Source of the DNA: a virus
Strand: one strand, 5' to 3'
Length of the DNA: 64,000 nt
Virus record (IMG/VR): IMGVR_UViG_3300011116_001125
Span: 1 to 64,000 of that record
The position numbers were made by a program, and so were the translations under genes. Numbering within the stretch: the stretch's first letter is position 1; each line of letters starts with the position of its first letter. Shown piece by piece: positions 17,003-26,084 of the stretch. The notes under the pieces were generated by a model. That model saw only the letters and a program-made list of their open reading frames with translations, did not search any database and was not told the DNA's origin.

Positions 17003-19032
17003 GCAAAGTACTTCAACGCGATTTGTTTAGGGGCAAAGCTCCACGGGCACCTGCCCATGGAACAGGGATCACTGCCTATTTCATGGATGACCGTCCTGGG
17101 TTTGCTGATGGCGAACTGGTCGATTACAACAAGTTGATGCAAGATTATCTTAGTAAGCCTGCTGCGCAAATGCCGGAAGCCCCTGCAAGTGATTTTGAAA
17201 CGCTTTTCAAAAACTATAGCGCGGTTGTTGGTAAATCGCTTGGGCCAGAACGTACGTATGATGATTTGCTAAAAGAGCGTATGCGAATTTTAGGGCCTAA
17301 CGTAGATAGCGAATCTGCACGTAACTATGCTCTTATGCAGTTGGGTAGCAAAATAGCAGCTACTCCTGGAGGGCTTGGTTTAGGTATTTCCGCCGGAATG
17401 CCAGAATACGCAGGCGTTATGAGCAAAGCAGAATCTGAGCGCCGTGCATTGGAACGTTCTGCAGGCGCTAGCGCATTGGAGGCTCTTGATAAAGATCGTG
17501 CTTTACGTCGTGGTGCCGAAACTGAAGCAGCTAAATACGCATTTACCGAATCTGAAGCGGCTAAAAAATCTGCTTATACTTCGGCAGTTGAAGCTGCAAA
17601 AGCAAGTGAAGAACGCAAGTTCAAAGCCCTACAAGATCTTGCTAAGTACCAAAACGAGCAACGCGATAAATATGGCGTGCTTGGAACTGAAAGTTTTGCC
17701 TTGGAGGATCCTACCTCTCCAGGAGGCTATAAAATCATTGGTGCGCGGCGCACACCACAGGGTTTGGTGCAAGTTGGGAATGGTCAGCCTGTTCCTCAAA
17801 ACGCTATTCCTGTTGGCGATTCGTTTATTTCTGAGCTTAAAAAACAGGGCCAAGCGAAAGAAGCTACCAATATCAGTATCCAAAATCCTGACGGAACCAC
17901 TTTTGGTAAGCCCATAGCGGCTATTCAAAAAGGCGATAAATTCTACGATGCGTCTACGGGTACAGTTATCGATAGACCGTTTAGAATTATGGATAAATCC
18001 GGTACGGCGGGCAGTGGTACAAGTTCATCTTACGTTATTCAAGATCCTAATTCTCCGTTTGGTGTGAAAGAAGTTATTGGTTTTACTGACCCAACAAGTC
18101 AACAAAACTACTACATGCAAAATGGTATTCGGTTTGATTTTGACAGCGGCAAAGGTATCAAAGCGAGCCTTGCTGACGTACTTAAATCAGATACCAAAGA
18201 TGGTGAAACTACAACTACGCCTAGCTTTGGTCCGTATGCAGGCAAGCCGTTTACTGTTTCTTCTGAAAAACGTAACGTGCAATTTAAACCGCCTGTTCCT
18301 AGTGAAGATCCTGCTTTGCTTGGCGGAGAAGTTAAACCTCAAGAAGGTGAAGCTCAGAAAAAAAGTGAAAAAGCTCCGATTGGCGCTATTACAGGTGAAG
18401 GCCCTGAACGGTATTTTATCAAGCCTGAGCCGTTTAAAAGCTCGCTTAGCTACTCACAACTTTCTGCACAAGATAAACAGGATTTGCGTGATTCTGTACA
18501 AGGCAGTGAGAAATTTCTAGCCAGTGCAGATGATGTTTTGAAAGCAATGCCGGAATCACTTGGGCCGCTTAGTAAAGTTAAGAGCCTTACCACCAACTAC
18601 ATCGGTCCGATTACGCCAAAAGCTATTGAACCTTATGTTACCTATCTTAAAACCGAAGCGGGCAAACAGCAGTTGCGTATCATGCGCCAAACGGCTCAGT
18701 TGGCCTTTGCTAAAAACCCACGGTTCCCGCAGGGTGAACTTAAGACCATCGATGAAATGATTGAAGATCCCGATGCGTTTTTTGCTGATCCTAAAGCAGG
18801 CATGACCCGTTACTCAACTTTGGTTCGTGAAGTACGTAATTCTTTAGAACGCGATCGTGCTATGATAGAGGGTCGCGATGCAAAGGTCATTGAACGTGTT
18901 CCCACAGGCAGTGCCAATGATCCTTTCTCCTTTGATAAAACGCCTTACTTGGTTGAGCTTAAAAACAGTGGCGTAAACCTCAAGGGCGTTTATTATAGGG
19001 ATCAACAAGGTAACCTCCGTCAAATTCCCTAA
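16999..19032 (+). CDS. Large internal virion protein, 677 aa
   Basis: The N-terminus is basic and contains GITAYFMDDRPGFADGELVD; residues about 150-220 are a long Ala/Glu/Lys coiled-coil region; the middle is β-rich with PNSPFGVKEVIGFTDPTSQQ; the C-terminal third is helical. No transglycosylase or protease motif was seen. Sits between two other large helical proteins ahead of the endolysin, as ejection proteins do in podoviruses. Inferred to be injected or to form the ejection channel. Confidence 0.55.
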   Translation: MSKVLQRDLFRGKAPRAPAHGTGITAYFMDDRPGFADGELVDYNKLMQDYLSKPAAQMPEAPASDFETLFKNYSAVVGKSLGPERTYDDLLKERMRILGPNVDSESARNYALMQLGSKIAATPGGLGLGISAGMPEYAGVMSKAESERRALERSAGASALEALDKDRALRRGAETEAAKYAFTESEAAKKSAYTSAVEAAKASEERKFKALQDLAKYQNEQRDKYGVLGTESFALEDPTSPGGYKIIGARRTPQGLVQVGNGQPVPQNAIPVGDSFISELKKQGQAKEATNISIQNPDGTTFGKPIAAIQKGDKFYDASTGTVIDRPFRIMDKSGTAGSGTSSSYVIQDPNSPFGVKEVIGFTDPTSQQNYYMQNGIRFDFDSGKGIKASLADVLKSDTKDGETTTTPSFGPYAGKPFTVSSEKRNVQFKPPVPSEDPALLGGEVKPQEGEAQKKSEKAPIGAITGEGPERYFIKPEPFKSSLSYSQLSAQDKQDLRDSVQGSEKFLASADDVLKAMPESLGPLSKVKSLTTNYIGPITPKAIEPYVTYLKTEAGKQQLRIMRQTAQLAFAKNPRFPQGELKTIDEMIEDPDAFFADPKAGMTRYSTLVREVRNSLERDRAMIEGRDAKVIERVPTGSANDPFSFDKTPYLVELKNSGVNLKGVYYRDQQGNLRQIP

Positions 19033-19042
19033 GGGGCAGTAA

Positions 19043-22000
19043 ATGGCTAATGATGTAGATCCGTTAGGTGGCGTTTTAGTAGAAAAAGCCACTAATGAAA
19101 CGCCTAATGCCTCGCAAGCAGATGTTCAACTCCCGCCTATGGAAGCAGGTGGGCCACAAATGGTTGCGCCAGAAGAAGCGTACCTTCCTGGACGTAAAGT
19201 AAGCGAAGGTGACCTTGGTTTGCAACGGGCATACTTCGGTGCATTCAATAATATGGTTTTGGCATTGCCTGATGCTGCATTGAATGCAGGGGCTTTTGCT
19301 GCTGAAAAAGCAGGATTGCTTAGTCGGACTTCAGATAATCCACAAGAAAACCGTGACATTCTTACGCGGTTTTTTAATGCCGCTAATTACCCTGAACGCG
19401 ATAGGCTATTGGGCATCTTCAGCCTTGGTAAAGGTGAACAGATAAAGCCTGAGACTATTGGAGAAAAAATTGCGGCGGGTACGGGTGAAGCCACAGTATT
19501 AGCCACTGCTTTTCCGTCTATGGCGGCAGCAGCCACTAAAGAAGGTGCTTACCTCGCCGCTCCAATGGTAGAAGGTATCGAGCAACGTTACCTCACCCAA
19601 ACAGGAACAAAGGCCCTTGGACCAATGTTTCAAAAAGCGGCGCAGGAATATGTTACTGCGTTTAAAAATGCGCCTGCTCGAGTATTGGCATCCGAAATCG
19701 CAGGTGGAGCAGCTTCAGGTGCATTGGGTACTACAGAACAAGAACTTACAGGATATCGCACAGGCTTTGGTGATCTTGCGGGCGGCATGGTTCCTGCGGT
19801 AGCTCCGGCAGTGGCTAAGTTTATTTATAAATGGAGCCCAACAAGAAACATTATTTCTTGGGGTTACCGAATGATTCCGGGTTCAGCTGGTGAGGCTAAT
19901 ATGCGCCGCGAAGCTGAAACTGAAATTGGTAACGAAATGCTTAAGGCTTTTAAAGAGGCACGCAAAGCAGGCCGCCTACAAGAAGCCGAAGATATAATGA
20001 ACCAATTTAGGGAAGCAGGCTACTCGCTTGAGTTAAGCCCTGCTGAAATGACGCAAGATCCTAGTTTGCGTGTTGCTCAAGAAGCTGCTCAGCGAAGTGC
20101 CGCAGGCGATAAAGCACGCGCTTTTCGTGAACGCACCGAGGGCAATGTTTCACGGATCATTAACTATTCTAACGATGCTAATCTTGTAGATACATCTGCC
20201 CCTACTGCTGTAGTAAAGCAGTTGCAGTCATCTGCGGAAACAGAAGCCCAACTTCAACAAATTGGGTTGGAAGAGCTTAGCACTTATGGTGAAAACGTTG
20301 CTGCTCGTTTGCCAATGGCGCGTAACCGTGCAGAAGAAGGGGCTATTATCCGTAAAGCCCTTATTGATGCTAAAGAAGCAAAGAAAAAAGAGCTAGATGC
20401 GTTTGCAGATGAAATTGGCATTAACGAAGCCAATCCCGGAACTTTAATGAACCCCGTTAAGAAAATGGTTCGGGATAAGTATTTTCTTGATAACGATACT
20501 GACCGTTATTTGCCCAAGGTCATTCGTGACTTTGCAACATCAGAAGATAACGTGATTAACTTCCAAACTTGGAAACGTTATCGCGATAAAGTTTCTGATG
20601 AACTTTCTGCGGCTATTGCTAACAAGCAATCTAGCGATATTGTCAATTTAACCAAGTTCAAAGAAGATCTTGATCAATTCGGCAATATGTTTTACGGCAC
20701 CAACAAAAATTGGAATACGTTCAAGACCCGTTACGCAGATGAATACGCTAAGCCCTTTGAGCGGGGTGTAGCCTATGAGGTTACAACGCCAAGCCCTGCT
20801 TCACGTCCAGGAGATGTTCGTTACCTAACAAGTGATGAAGCTGTAGCCGATGCGTTTACTCGTAACGTTGAAAACGCAAAAGACTTTATGAATTTGTACC
20901 GTGATAAACCTGAAGCGGTAAATTCCATGCGCAACGTTATTTTAGATGGAGCACGTGAACGGGTTATTGGTAAATCAGGCCCTTATGAAGGTACAGTTGA
21001 TCCAACTAAACTGCAAACGTTTCTTAACCAAAATCGTGAAGTATTGGATACGTTGGGTTTAAAAGATGAATTGGAAAATATTCAAAACCTTTCCAAATTG
21101 TTTGGAATGCGCTCTGCCCAACTTAAAGATAGAGCCGCAGCCATTGGTCGCGATAAAGCTAACCGTTTGTTAAACAATATTACGGACGGAACGTACTCGC
21201 CTGAAGAATTTATTGATGCGGCGATTAAAGATCCTAAAATGATGAAAACAATTACGGATCGCGCCTCACAGGCAGAAGATCCTAATTTAACAGAAGCTAT
21301 TAAACGTGCTGTGTGGACGCGTGCGTTTGAAACGAATGATATTCGTGATCCAGGAAAGTTTATGGAGTTTGCAAAAACTCATGAACGCTCATTAAGAATG
21401 GCAATGGGCGATGAGCACTATAACCGCATGATGACTACGGCTAAGGGCATGGGTCTCGCGCTTTACGCGCAAGAAGGTTTGGATGGTATGCCTTTAGAAG
21501 CTATGAGCGGATTGGAAAAGTTTGCAAAATACACGGGTATCACTGCTGCAAGTTTAGCGAACGCCGTTGCCGCAGCAGGGCGTGGTCAGGTAAAAGAAAG
21601 TTACTTAGCTCTGGCTTTTGGCGGTAAACTTCTTAGCACGCGTCAACGTGCAGCCTACAACAAAGTTATGAGTGAAGTTCTTGTTGATAGCACTTTGGCC
21701 CGTGACCTTGCAGAACGTTCTGCAGGCGATGGTATGCCTACGCAAAAACAAGCTAACCGCATGAAGGCTTGGATGCTAAGTGTTGGTCTACAACCAGACG
21801 GCAAGCCTTACGAAGAAGAGCGGCCTGTTGAAGATGTTCCAATACCCAAGGAACTTTTCTTGCCACAAGGCGCAACTCGTACCCCTACAGGGCCTAGTGA
21901 TATAAATTCACTTCCACCGTTTTTGAATGAGCCGCTTCCGCAAAAGGCTACACCGAATGTTACTGTTACATTCCCTGACTCTGACCCTAGCCCAAGTAAC

Positions 22001-22123
22001 CCATTCAATCAGCCCGCACCTGCTGCACCAGCTCCACAAGGTGGAGCAGGCAGGGTCGATTATCCATCACTGTTTCCTAATGATCCATTAGGTACAGCAA
22101 TCAGCAACCGTAGTGCGCAATAA
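19043..22123 (+). CDS. Largest internal virion/ejection protein, 1026 aa
   Basis: The longest gene of the unit. Mostly α-helical and rich in Ala, Glu, Arg and Lys, with a small number of hydrophobic helices (about residues 65-85 and 215-245) and a Pro-rich C-terminal tail (about 925-1026). Order and size match the last ejection protein of podoviruses (T7 gp16 position), but no lysozyme-type catalytic motif was found. It ends in a one-base overlap with the endolysin start, linking late lysis to the internal virion operon. Confidence 0.6.
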   Translation: MANDVDPLGGVLVEKATNETPNASQADVQLPPMEAGGPQMVAPEEAYLPGRKVSEGDLGLQRAYFGAFNNMVLALPDAALNAGAFAAEKAGLLSRTSDNPQENRDILTRFFNAANYPERDRLLGIFSLGKGEQIKPETIGEKIAAGTGEATVLATAFPSMAAAATKEGAYLAAPMVEGIEQRYLTQTGTKALGPMFQKAAQEYVTAFKNAPARVLASEIAGGAASGALGTTEQELTGYRTGFGDLAGGMVPAVAPAVAKFIYKWSPTRNIISWGYRMIPGSAGEANMRREAETEIGNEMLKAFKEARKAGRLQEAEDIMNQFREAGYSLELSPAEMTQDPSLRVAQEAAQRSAAGDKARAFRERTEGNVSRIINYSNDANLVDTSAPTAVVKQLQSSAETEAQLQQIGLEELSTYGENVAARLPMARNRAEEGAIIRKALIDAKEAKKKELDAFADEIGINEANPGTLMNPVKKMVRDKYFLDNDTDRYLPKVIRDFATSEDNVINFQTWKRYRDKVSDELSAAIANKQSSDIVNLTKFKEDLDQFGNMFYGTNKNWNTFKTRYADEYAKPFERGVAYEVTTPSPASRPGDVRYLTSDEAVADAFTRNVENAKDFMNLYRDKPEAVNSMRNVILDGARERVIGKSGPYEGTVDPTKLQTFLNQNREVLDTLGLKDELENIQNLSKLFGMRSAQLKDRAAAIGRDKANRLLNNITDGTYSPEEFIDAAIKDPKMMKTITDRASQAEDPNLTEAIKRAVWTRAFETNDIRDPGKFMEFAKTHERSLRMAMGDEHYNRMMTTAKGMGLALYAQEGLDGMPLEAMSGLEKFAKYTGITAASLANAVAAAGRGQVKESYLALAFGGKLLSTRQRAAYNKVMSEVLVDSTLARDLAERSAGDGMPTQKQANRMKAWMLSVGLQPDGKPYEEERPVEDVPIPKELFLPQGATRTPTGPSDINSLPPFLNEPLPQKATPNVTVTFPDSDPSPSNPFNQPAPAAPAPQGGAGRVDYPSLFPNDPLGTAISNRSAQ

Positions 22124-22635
22124 TGAAAGATAATTTTGAACAATGCTTGGCCTTGGTGCTTAAACACGAAGGCGGTTATGTTAATAACCCAAAAGATCCA
22201 GGAGGCATGACTAACCTCGGCGTTACCAAAAAAGTTTGGGAAGAATGGGTTGGTCATACGGTAGACGAAGCAGCAATGCGAGCGTTGGGGCCAACAGATG
22301 TCGCGCCGCTCTACAAGAAAAACTACTGGGACCGTGTCCGTGGAGATGATCTACCGACAGGTGTTGACTATTCTGTGTTTGATCTTGCTGTTAATAGTGG
22401 TGTTAGCCGTGCCGTCAAGTTTTTACAGGCCGCTTGTGGTGTTGCTCAAGATGGCGCTATCGGACCAGCGACATTAGCCGCAGTTGCACAACAACACCCA
22501 CGCGAACTTGCTACCGCTGTGTGTGAAAAACGGTTAGCATTTCTTCAATCATTGCCAACGTGGAATACATTTGGCAGGGGGTGGAACAAGCGTGTAGCCG
22601 AAGTAGAAGAAGCTGCTTTTAAGATGGTCGGCTAA
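22123..22635 (+). CDS. Endolysin, GH108-type muramidase
   Basis: 170 residues. The catalytic signature KHEGGYVNNPKDPGGMTNLG (Glu16) is that of glycoside hydrolase family 108, which cleaves peptidoglycan glycan strands. A C-terminal segment GAIGPATLAAVAQ with an ATAVCEKRLAFLQSL helix fits the peptidoglycan-binding domain 3 usual in the family; the length is typical. No signal peptide is evident, so release would depend on a holin, for which the gene at 54950 is the candidate. It converges with the leftward helicase gene, overlapping it by four bases. Confidence 0.9.
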   Translation: MKDNFEQCLALVLKHEGGYVNNPKDPGGMTNLGVTKKVWEEWVGHTVDEAAMRALGPTDVAPLYKKNYWDRVRGDDLPTGVDYSVFDLAVNSGVSRAVKFLQAACGVAQDGAIGPATLAAVAQQHPRELATAVCEKRLAFLQSLPTWNTFGRGWNKRVAEVEEAAFKMVG

Positions 22636-24071
22636 ACAATCCACTGTTTGTAATCTTCGTTCAGCACTTGCGTAGCAAGGTTAATCTTGTTGCGCAGTGC
22701 CTTTAATATTTTTTCTTCTACGGTATTTTCCGTAATGATATCTACGTAGGTAACGTTGTTTTTCTGCCCAATGCGGTGCGCACGGTCTTCGCTTTGCAAC
22801 CTTATTTCAAGGTCGTAGTTGTTACTGTAGTAGATCACAGTTTTGGCTAGTGTCAACGTTAATCCGTAGCCGCCCGTACGGGGTTGCCCAACAAAAAACC
22901 TCAGTGGATGGGCAACGTTTTGAAAGTTTTTCACTGTTTGTTGGCGCTGCTCTACATCAGTATCACCGTAGTACAGGGCCACTGAATCATTACCGTATTC
23001 TTCTTTGAGCATCTTTTCAATTTCCAACAGATCATTGGTAAATGTAGCCCATATGATTACCTTACCATCGACTTCTTCTAACGTAGCTTTTAGCTCGTTC
23101 AGTTTATTGGTTGGAAACCGTTTTGTGGTGCCATCATCCATACGCACAAAACCGCTACACACTTGTTGGAGCCGCAGTATTTGGGTGAGCACATTAGGGG
23201 CCGTTGCCAACTGACCTTCTAGCTCAGCCAAAGCTAGATTTTTCATTTGGGCATATATACGGGCCTGCTCATCGGTAAACTCTACCGTGCGGCGGGTATA
23301 AATTTTATCAGGTAAATCTAAACAATCTTCTTTACGCACACGGTAGCTAAACTCTTCAATCTTTTTGCTTAGCTCATCAAGGTTCTGATAGCCTACAATT
23401 TGATTAAAACTATGCGTGCCAAGCGAACGTTTAACCATACGGGCGTATCTGCTTTGGAAAGCCCAATAGCTGTTATAGCCCAAGGCCCATGGATCAAGAA
23501 ACTCGCACTGGCTGTACAGGTCCAACGGGCTTTGCGTAACGGGCGACCCTGTAGCAATACGCCGATAGATTGCCTTGGTGCCTAGTTTCACAAGGCTTTT
23601 GGTTCGTTTGGCAGTGCGGTTTTTGATTGTTGTGCTTTCATCTACTGCCATAAGCACTTTTTTCAATTTAAGAAACGTTTCTGCAAAAGTGCAACCTTTT
23701 TCGGTACTAAATGCTTCTACGTTCATAACTACCAATTTAAGTGATTCGTCGCGCTCGAACGCTCGCTCAAGATCTTTCTTTTTCTTTTGAGTTTGCTCAG
23801 GCGACCATGTAATGATTTGCGCATCAATATGCGTGGGCAAATGCTCAGGTAATTCTTTTTGCTCCCAATTTTTATACACGCCTTTGGGAGCTACAATCAA
23901 AGCGCCTTCAATACGACCTTCATCGTAGAGCATGGCTATTGTATCAATAATGATCTTACTTTTGCCTGTTCCCATTTCTAAAAACAGGGCGTATTCGGGG
24001 CGTTCCCAACTACGTTCAAGTGCCGTTAATTGATGCGCATACGGCTGATGCTTAAATTTGTAACGTAACAT
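22632..24071 (-). CDS. SNF2-family DEAD/H-box helicase
   Basis: 479 residues on the minus strand. Motif I is EMGTGKSK (about residue 32), motif II VDEST in place of DEAH, motif III ATGSPVTQSPLDLY, and motif VI QSEDRAHRIGQ near residue 430, all SNF2-type. Compact, without accessory domains, as in phage SNF2 helicases thought to act in replication or recombination. The only leftward gene of the unit. A good promoter (TTGTCC, 17 bp, TAATAT) and an AAGAAAGGG ribosome site precede it. The DEST variant of motif II should still bind magnesium through Asp-Glu. Confidence 0.9.
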   Translation of the reverse strand: MLRYKFKHQPYAHQLTALERSWERPEYALFLEMGTGKSKIIIDTIAMLYDEGRIEGALIVAPKGVYKNWEQKELPEHLPTHIDAQIITWSPEQTQKKKKDLERAFERDESLKLVVMNVEAFSTEKGCTFAETFLKLKKVLMAVDESTTIKNRTAKRTKSLVKLGTKAIYRRIATGSPVTQSPLDLYSQCEFLDPWALGYNSYWAFQSRYARMVKRSLGTHSFNQIVGYQNLDELSKKIEEFSYRVRKEDCLDLPDKIYTRRTVEFTDEQARIYAQMKNLALAELEGQLATAPNVLTQILRLQQVCSGFVRMDDGTTKRFPTNKLNELKATLEEVDGKVIIWATFTNDLLEIEKMLKEEYGNDSVALYYGDTDVEQRQQTVKNFQNVAHPLRFFVGQPRTGGYGLTLTLAKTVIYYSNNYDLEIRLQSEDRAHRIGQKNNVTYVDIITENTVEEKILKALRNKINLATQVLNEDYKQWIV

Positions 24072-24101
24072 GTACCACTGCCCTTTCTTACGGCTGTGAC
24101 T

Positions 24102-24130
24102 ATATTACCACTGTTCAACCCCATGGACAA
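24102..24130 (-). promoter_or_regulatory. Promoter for the leftward helicase
   Basis: Read on the minus strand: TTGTCC, 17 bp, TAATAT, followed about 20 bp later by an AAGAAAGGG ribosome site and the helicase ATG. It belongs to the TTGTC-N17 promoter set that recurs in the small-gene region. Confidence 0.6.
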
Positions 24131-24181
24131 CTTTACTATTAGGCGGGTTTTTCCAAGGCTATGCTACACAAACAACCTCGC

Positions 24182-24207
24182 ACGCGTGCGCGGGGGGCGA
24201 AAAAGTG
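24182..24207 (+). repeat. 26-bp GC-rich element, left copy
   Basis: Sequence pattern: ACGCG(T)GCGC, six G, CGAAAAAGTG. It matches 25 of 26 positions with the reverse complement of 45751-45776. These are the only two copies I found. They lie at either end of the early region and face each other. Confidence 0.75.
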
Positions 24208-24277
24208 GTCAGATAGCGATATAGTCAGATATTGTATAGTGGCGCAAAAATAAATTTGTTGTGTTCCATTTTAAAAT

Positions 24278-24306
24278 TTGGACCTATTAAGCAAAGTGCT
24301 TGCTAT
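24278..24306 (+). promoter_or_regulatory. Candidate rightward early promoter
   Basis: TTGGAC and TGCTAT are separated by 17 bp, 45 bp before the first early start codon. The -10 hexamer is poor. Included because the early operon needs a start here and no better match is visible. Confidence 0.35.
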
Positions 24307-24350
24307 CCTAGTTTCTATGGCCCATAGTAGTTGGGCATGGGGAGAAAGCC

Positions 24351-24662
24351 GTGACCGTTTACATCACTCAAGAAGTTCGTGGGCGGGATCTTACCGATGC
24401 TTTGGGCTTTGGTGACCTAGACATACTTGTTCCTGCCAAGGAGCAAATTGCCTTATCATCAGGACCACTGGTTAAGCGTATGGAGCGAAAGTTATCCAAG
24501 TTCACAGATAATGATTTCCTTATGCTTGCAGGTGACCCCGTTTGTATTGGGGTTGCGTGCGCACTTGCGGCAGTCAGTAACAATGGTCGTTTTAAGGTAC
24601 TTAAATGGGACCGTTTGGAGCAAAGGTATTACCCGATAAATGTCAACCTGTATCAAAAGTAG
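24351..24662 (+). CDS. Early conserved hypothetical protein, 103 aa
   Basis: First gene of the rightward early operon. A GTG start at 24351 follows GGGAGAAAGCC. It reads MTVYITQEVRGRDLTDALGF with a later FTDNDFLMLAGDPVCIGVAC segment; small proteins of this pattern head early operons in several phages, with unknown function. A mixed α/β protein without Cys clusters or membrane helices. Confidence 0.6.
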   Translation: MTVYITQEVRGRDLTDALGFGDLDILVPAKEQIALSSGPLVKRMERKLSKFTDNDFLMLAGDPVCIGVACALAAVSNNGRFKVLKWDRLEQRYYPINVNLYQK

Positions 24663-24670
24663 GAGGCTGA

Positions 24671-25219
24671 ATGTTAGATTTTGAACAAACGGCTGACGAA
24701 CTTAGCAAGCTAGGCGATGATGCTATAGGCCGCATTGCTAAACTGGTTAAGATGCAACTTGCCTTGGAAGCAAGGCTAGCTCAACTAGAAGAAGAGCAAA
24801 AAGATGTTGCACGTCAGTTACGTGAAATAGCTGAAGAAGAGCTGCCTTCCGCAATGGAAGAGCATGGCGTAAGCCAATTAAAAATGGGTGACGGTAGTGA
24901 AATCACTGTAAGCACGTTTTACAGTGCCTCAATACCAAAGGATGAAACTGAGCGTGCGTTCGATTGGTTGCGCGATAATAGGTTTGGTGACCTCATTAAA
25001 AATGTTGTTTCCACAACCTTTGGGCGCAACGACGATGCTAAGGCTAAAGCACTTGTCAATACGCTGTCTGACAGTGGTTATAGCGTAAATCAGAAGCAGT
25101 GGGTTGAACCAATGACCCTCAAGGCTTTTGTTAAGGAACAAGTTGAAAAGGGGGCACCGCTTCCTATGGATTTGTTTGGTGTATATATTGGTAAAAAAGC
25201 CAAAGTAAGGAGAAAGTAA
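24671..25219 (+). CDS. Coiled-coil early protein, 182 aa
   Basis: Residues about 20-62 form a Glu/Arg/Leu-rich coiled coil (LALEARLAQLEEEQKDVARQ), followed by an α/β region with KMGDGSEITVSTFYSASIPK. Domain order resembles Gp157-type phage proteins but I cannot claim that family. The AGGAGG ribosome site is strong, and the stop overlaps the start of the SSB-like gene, so a role with replication proteins is likely. Confidence 0.55.
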   Translation: MLDFEQTADELSKLGDDAIGRIAKLVKMQLALEARLAQLEEEQKDVARQLREIAEEELPSAMEEHGVSQLKMGDGSEITVSTFYSASIPKDETERAFDWLRDNRFGDLIKNVVSTTFGRNDDAKAKALVNTLSDSGYSVNQKQWVEPMTLKAFVKEQVEKGAPLPMDLFGVYIGKKAKVRRK

Positions 25220-26031
25220 TGGCTAAAACATCAGTTGCGGTTGCGGAAACCAAAAACACTGCACTTGCTACGGCAAGCGATCTATCAGGCTTTGAAGAGT
25301 TTGCAGGCTTGGGTATGCAAGAAGTTACTGCCGCAGATATGGCAGTGCCGTTTTTGCGTATTCTGGCACAACTTAGCCCACAGGTGAATAAGCGTGATGG
25401 TGCTTATGTGCAGGGCGCAGAACCCGGAATGATCTACAATACTGTGGCTAACGAAGTTTACAGTGGTGAAGAAGGTATTTTGGTAGTTCCTTGTTACACT
25501 AATACTCGTTTTGTTGAATGGAAGCCCCGTGAAAAGGGCGGCGGTTATGTGGCGAGCTATATGGGTACCGACCCTATTGTAAACACAACTCGCAAGGATG
25601 ACCGTGGGCAGGATATCTTGCCTAATGGCAACTTGCTCAGCAAAACGGCGCAGTGGTTCGTATTGTTGTTGCACCCTGAAAACGGTGCGCAACGTTGCCT
25701 CATTACCATGAGCAGTACACAGCTTAAGAAAAGCCGTAGTTGGGTGACCACTACACGTAGCATCATGGGCAAAGGTGCAAACGGCCCGTTTGTAATGCCT
25801 ATCATGTCACAGGTTTACCGCCTTAAAACTACTGAAGAGCGCAACGATAAAGGTAGTTGGTTTGGGTGGGATATCGCACGTGAACGCCAGTTGGTGTTGG
25901 AAAATCGTGACGATAGTGACCTCTACCGTATGGGTGTTGAGTTTAGCAAAAGCATTTCAGCGGGTGAAGTCAAGGTTAAAGATGAACACCCTGATATGTC
26001 CTCCGAAGATAATGGTTCTTCACCGTTTTAA
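25219..26031 (+). CDS. Single-stranded DNA-binding-like protein
   Basis: 270 residues. A short disordered N-terminus, a β-rich core with aromatic residues (TRFVEWKPREKGGGYVASYM; SWFGWDIARERQLV) and an acidic C-terminal tail DMSSEDNGSSPF ending in Phe, as phage SSB proteins have. No sequence motif proves the OB fold. Position directly before primase and helicase genes supports a replication role; it could alternatively be a recombination mediator. Confidence 0.5.
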   Translation: MAKTSVAVAETKNTALATASDLSGFEEFAGLGMQEVTAADMAVPFLRILAQLSPQVNKRDGAYVQGAEPGMIYNTVANEVYSGEEGILVVPCYTNTRFVEWKPREKGGGYVASYMGTDPIVNTTRKDDRGQDILPNGNLLSKTAQWFVLLLHPENGAQRCLITMSSTQLKKSRSWVTTTRSIMGKGANGPFVMPIMSQVYRLKTTEERNDKGSWFGWDIARERQLVLENRDDSDLYRMGVEFSKSISAGEVKVKDEHPDMSSEDNGSSPF

Positions 26032-26043
26032 TTTAGGTGATTG

Positions 26044-26066
26044 GGCGGGGGCATATAGCCTCCGCC
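26044..26066 (+). promoter_or_regulatory. Hairpin in the leader of the primase gene
   Basis: A 9-bp stem with one G-T pair (GGCGGGGGC / GCCTCCGCC) and an ATATA loop, 19 bp upstream of the ATG at 26085. No T-run follows, so it is not a terminator; it may affect translation or mRNA stability. Confidence 0.5.
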
Positions 26067-26084
26067 AACCATACGGGGGTGGTA

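Larger units (their letters stand above)
24072..24350. other. Divergent control region between helicase and early genes
   Basis: 279 bp without a gene. It holds the leftward promoter at 24102-24130, a 10-bp palindrome (GCACGCGTGC, 24180-24189) fused to the GC-rich element at 24182-24207, two direct TCAGATA copies 16 bp apart (24209 and 24225), an AT-rich stretch (24240-24280) and a weak rightward promoter. Composition and content suit an early control region or replication origin. Confidence 0.55.

Noticed and set aside
22618-22662. Bidirectional terminator between endolysin and helicase
   Set aside because: Only a 5-bp AAACA/TGTTT stem is visible, too weak to call.
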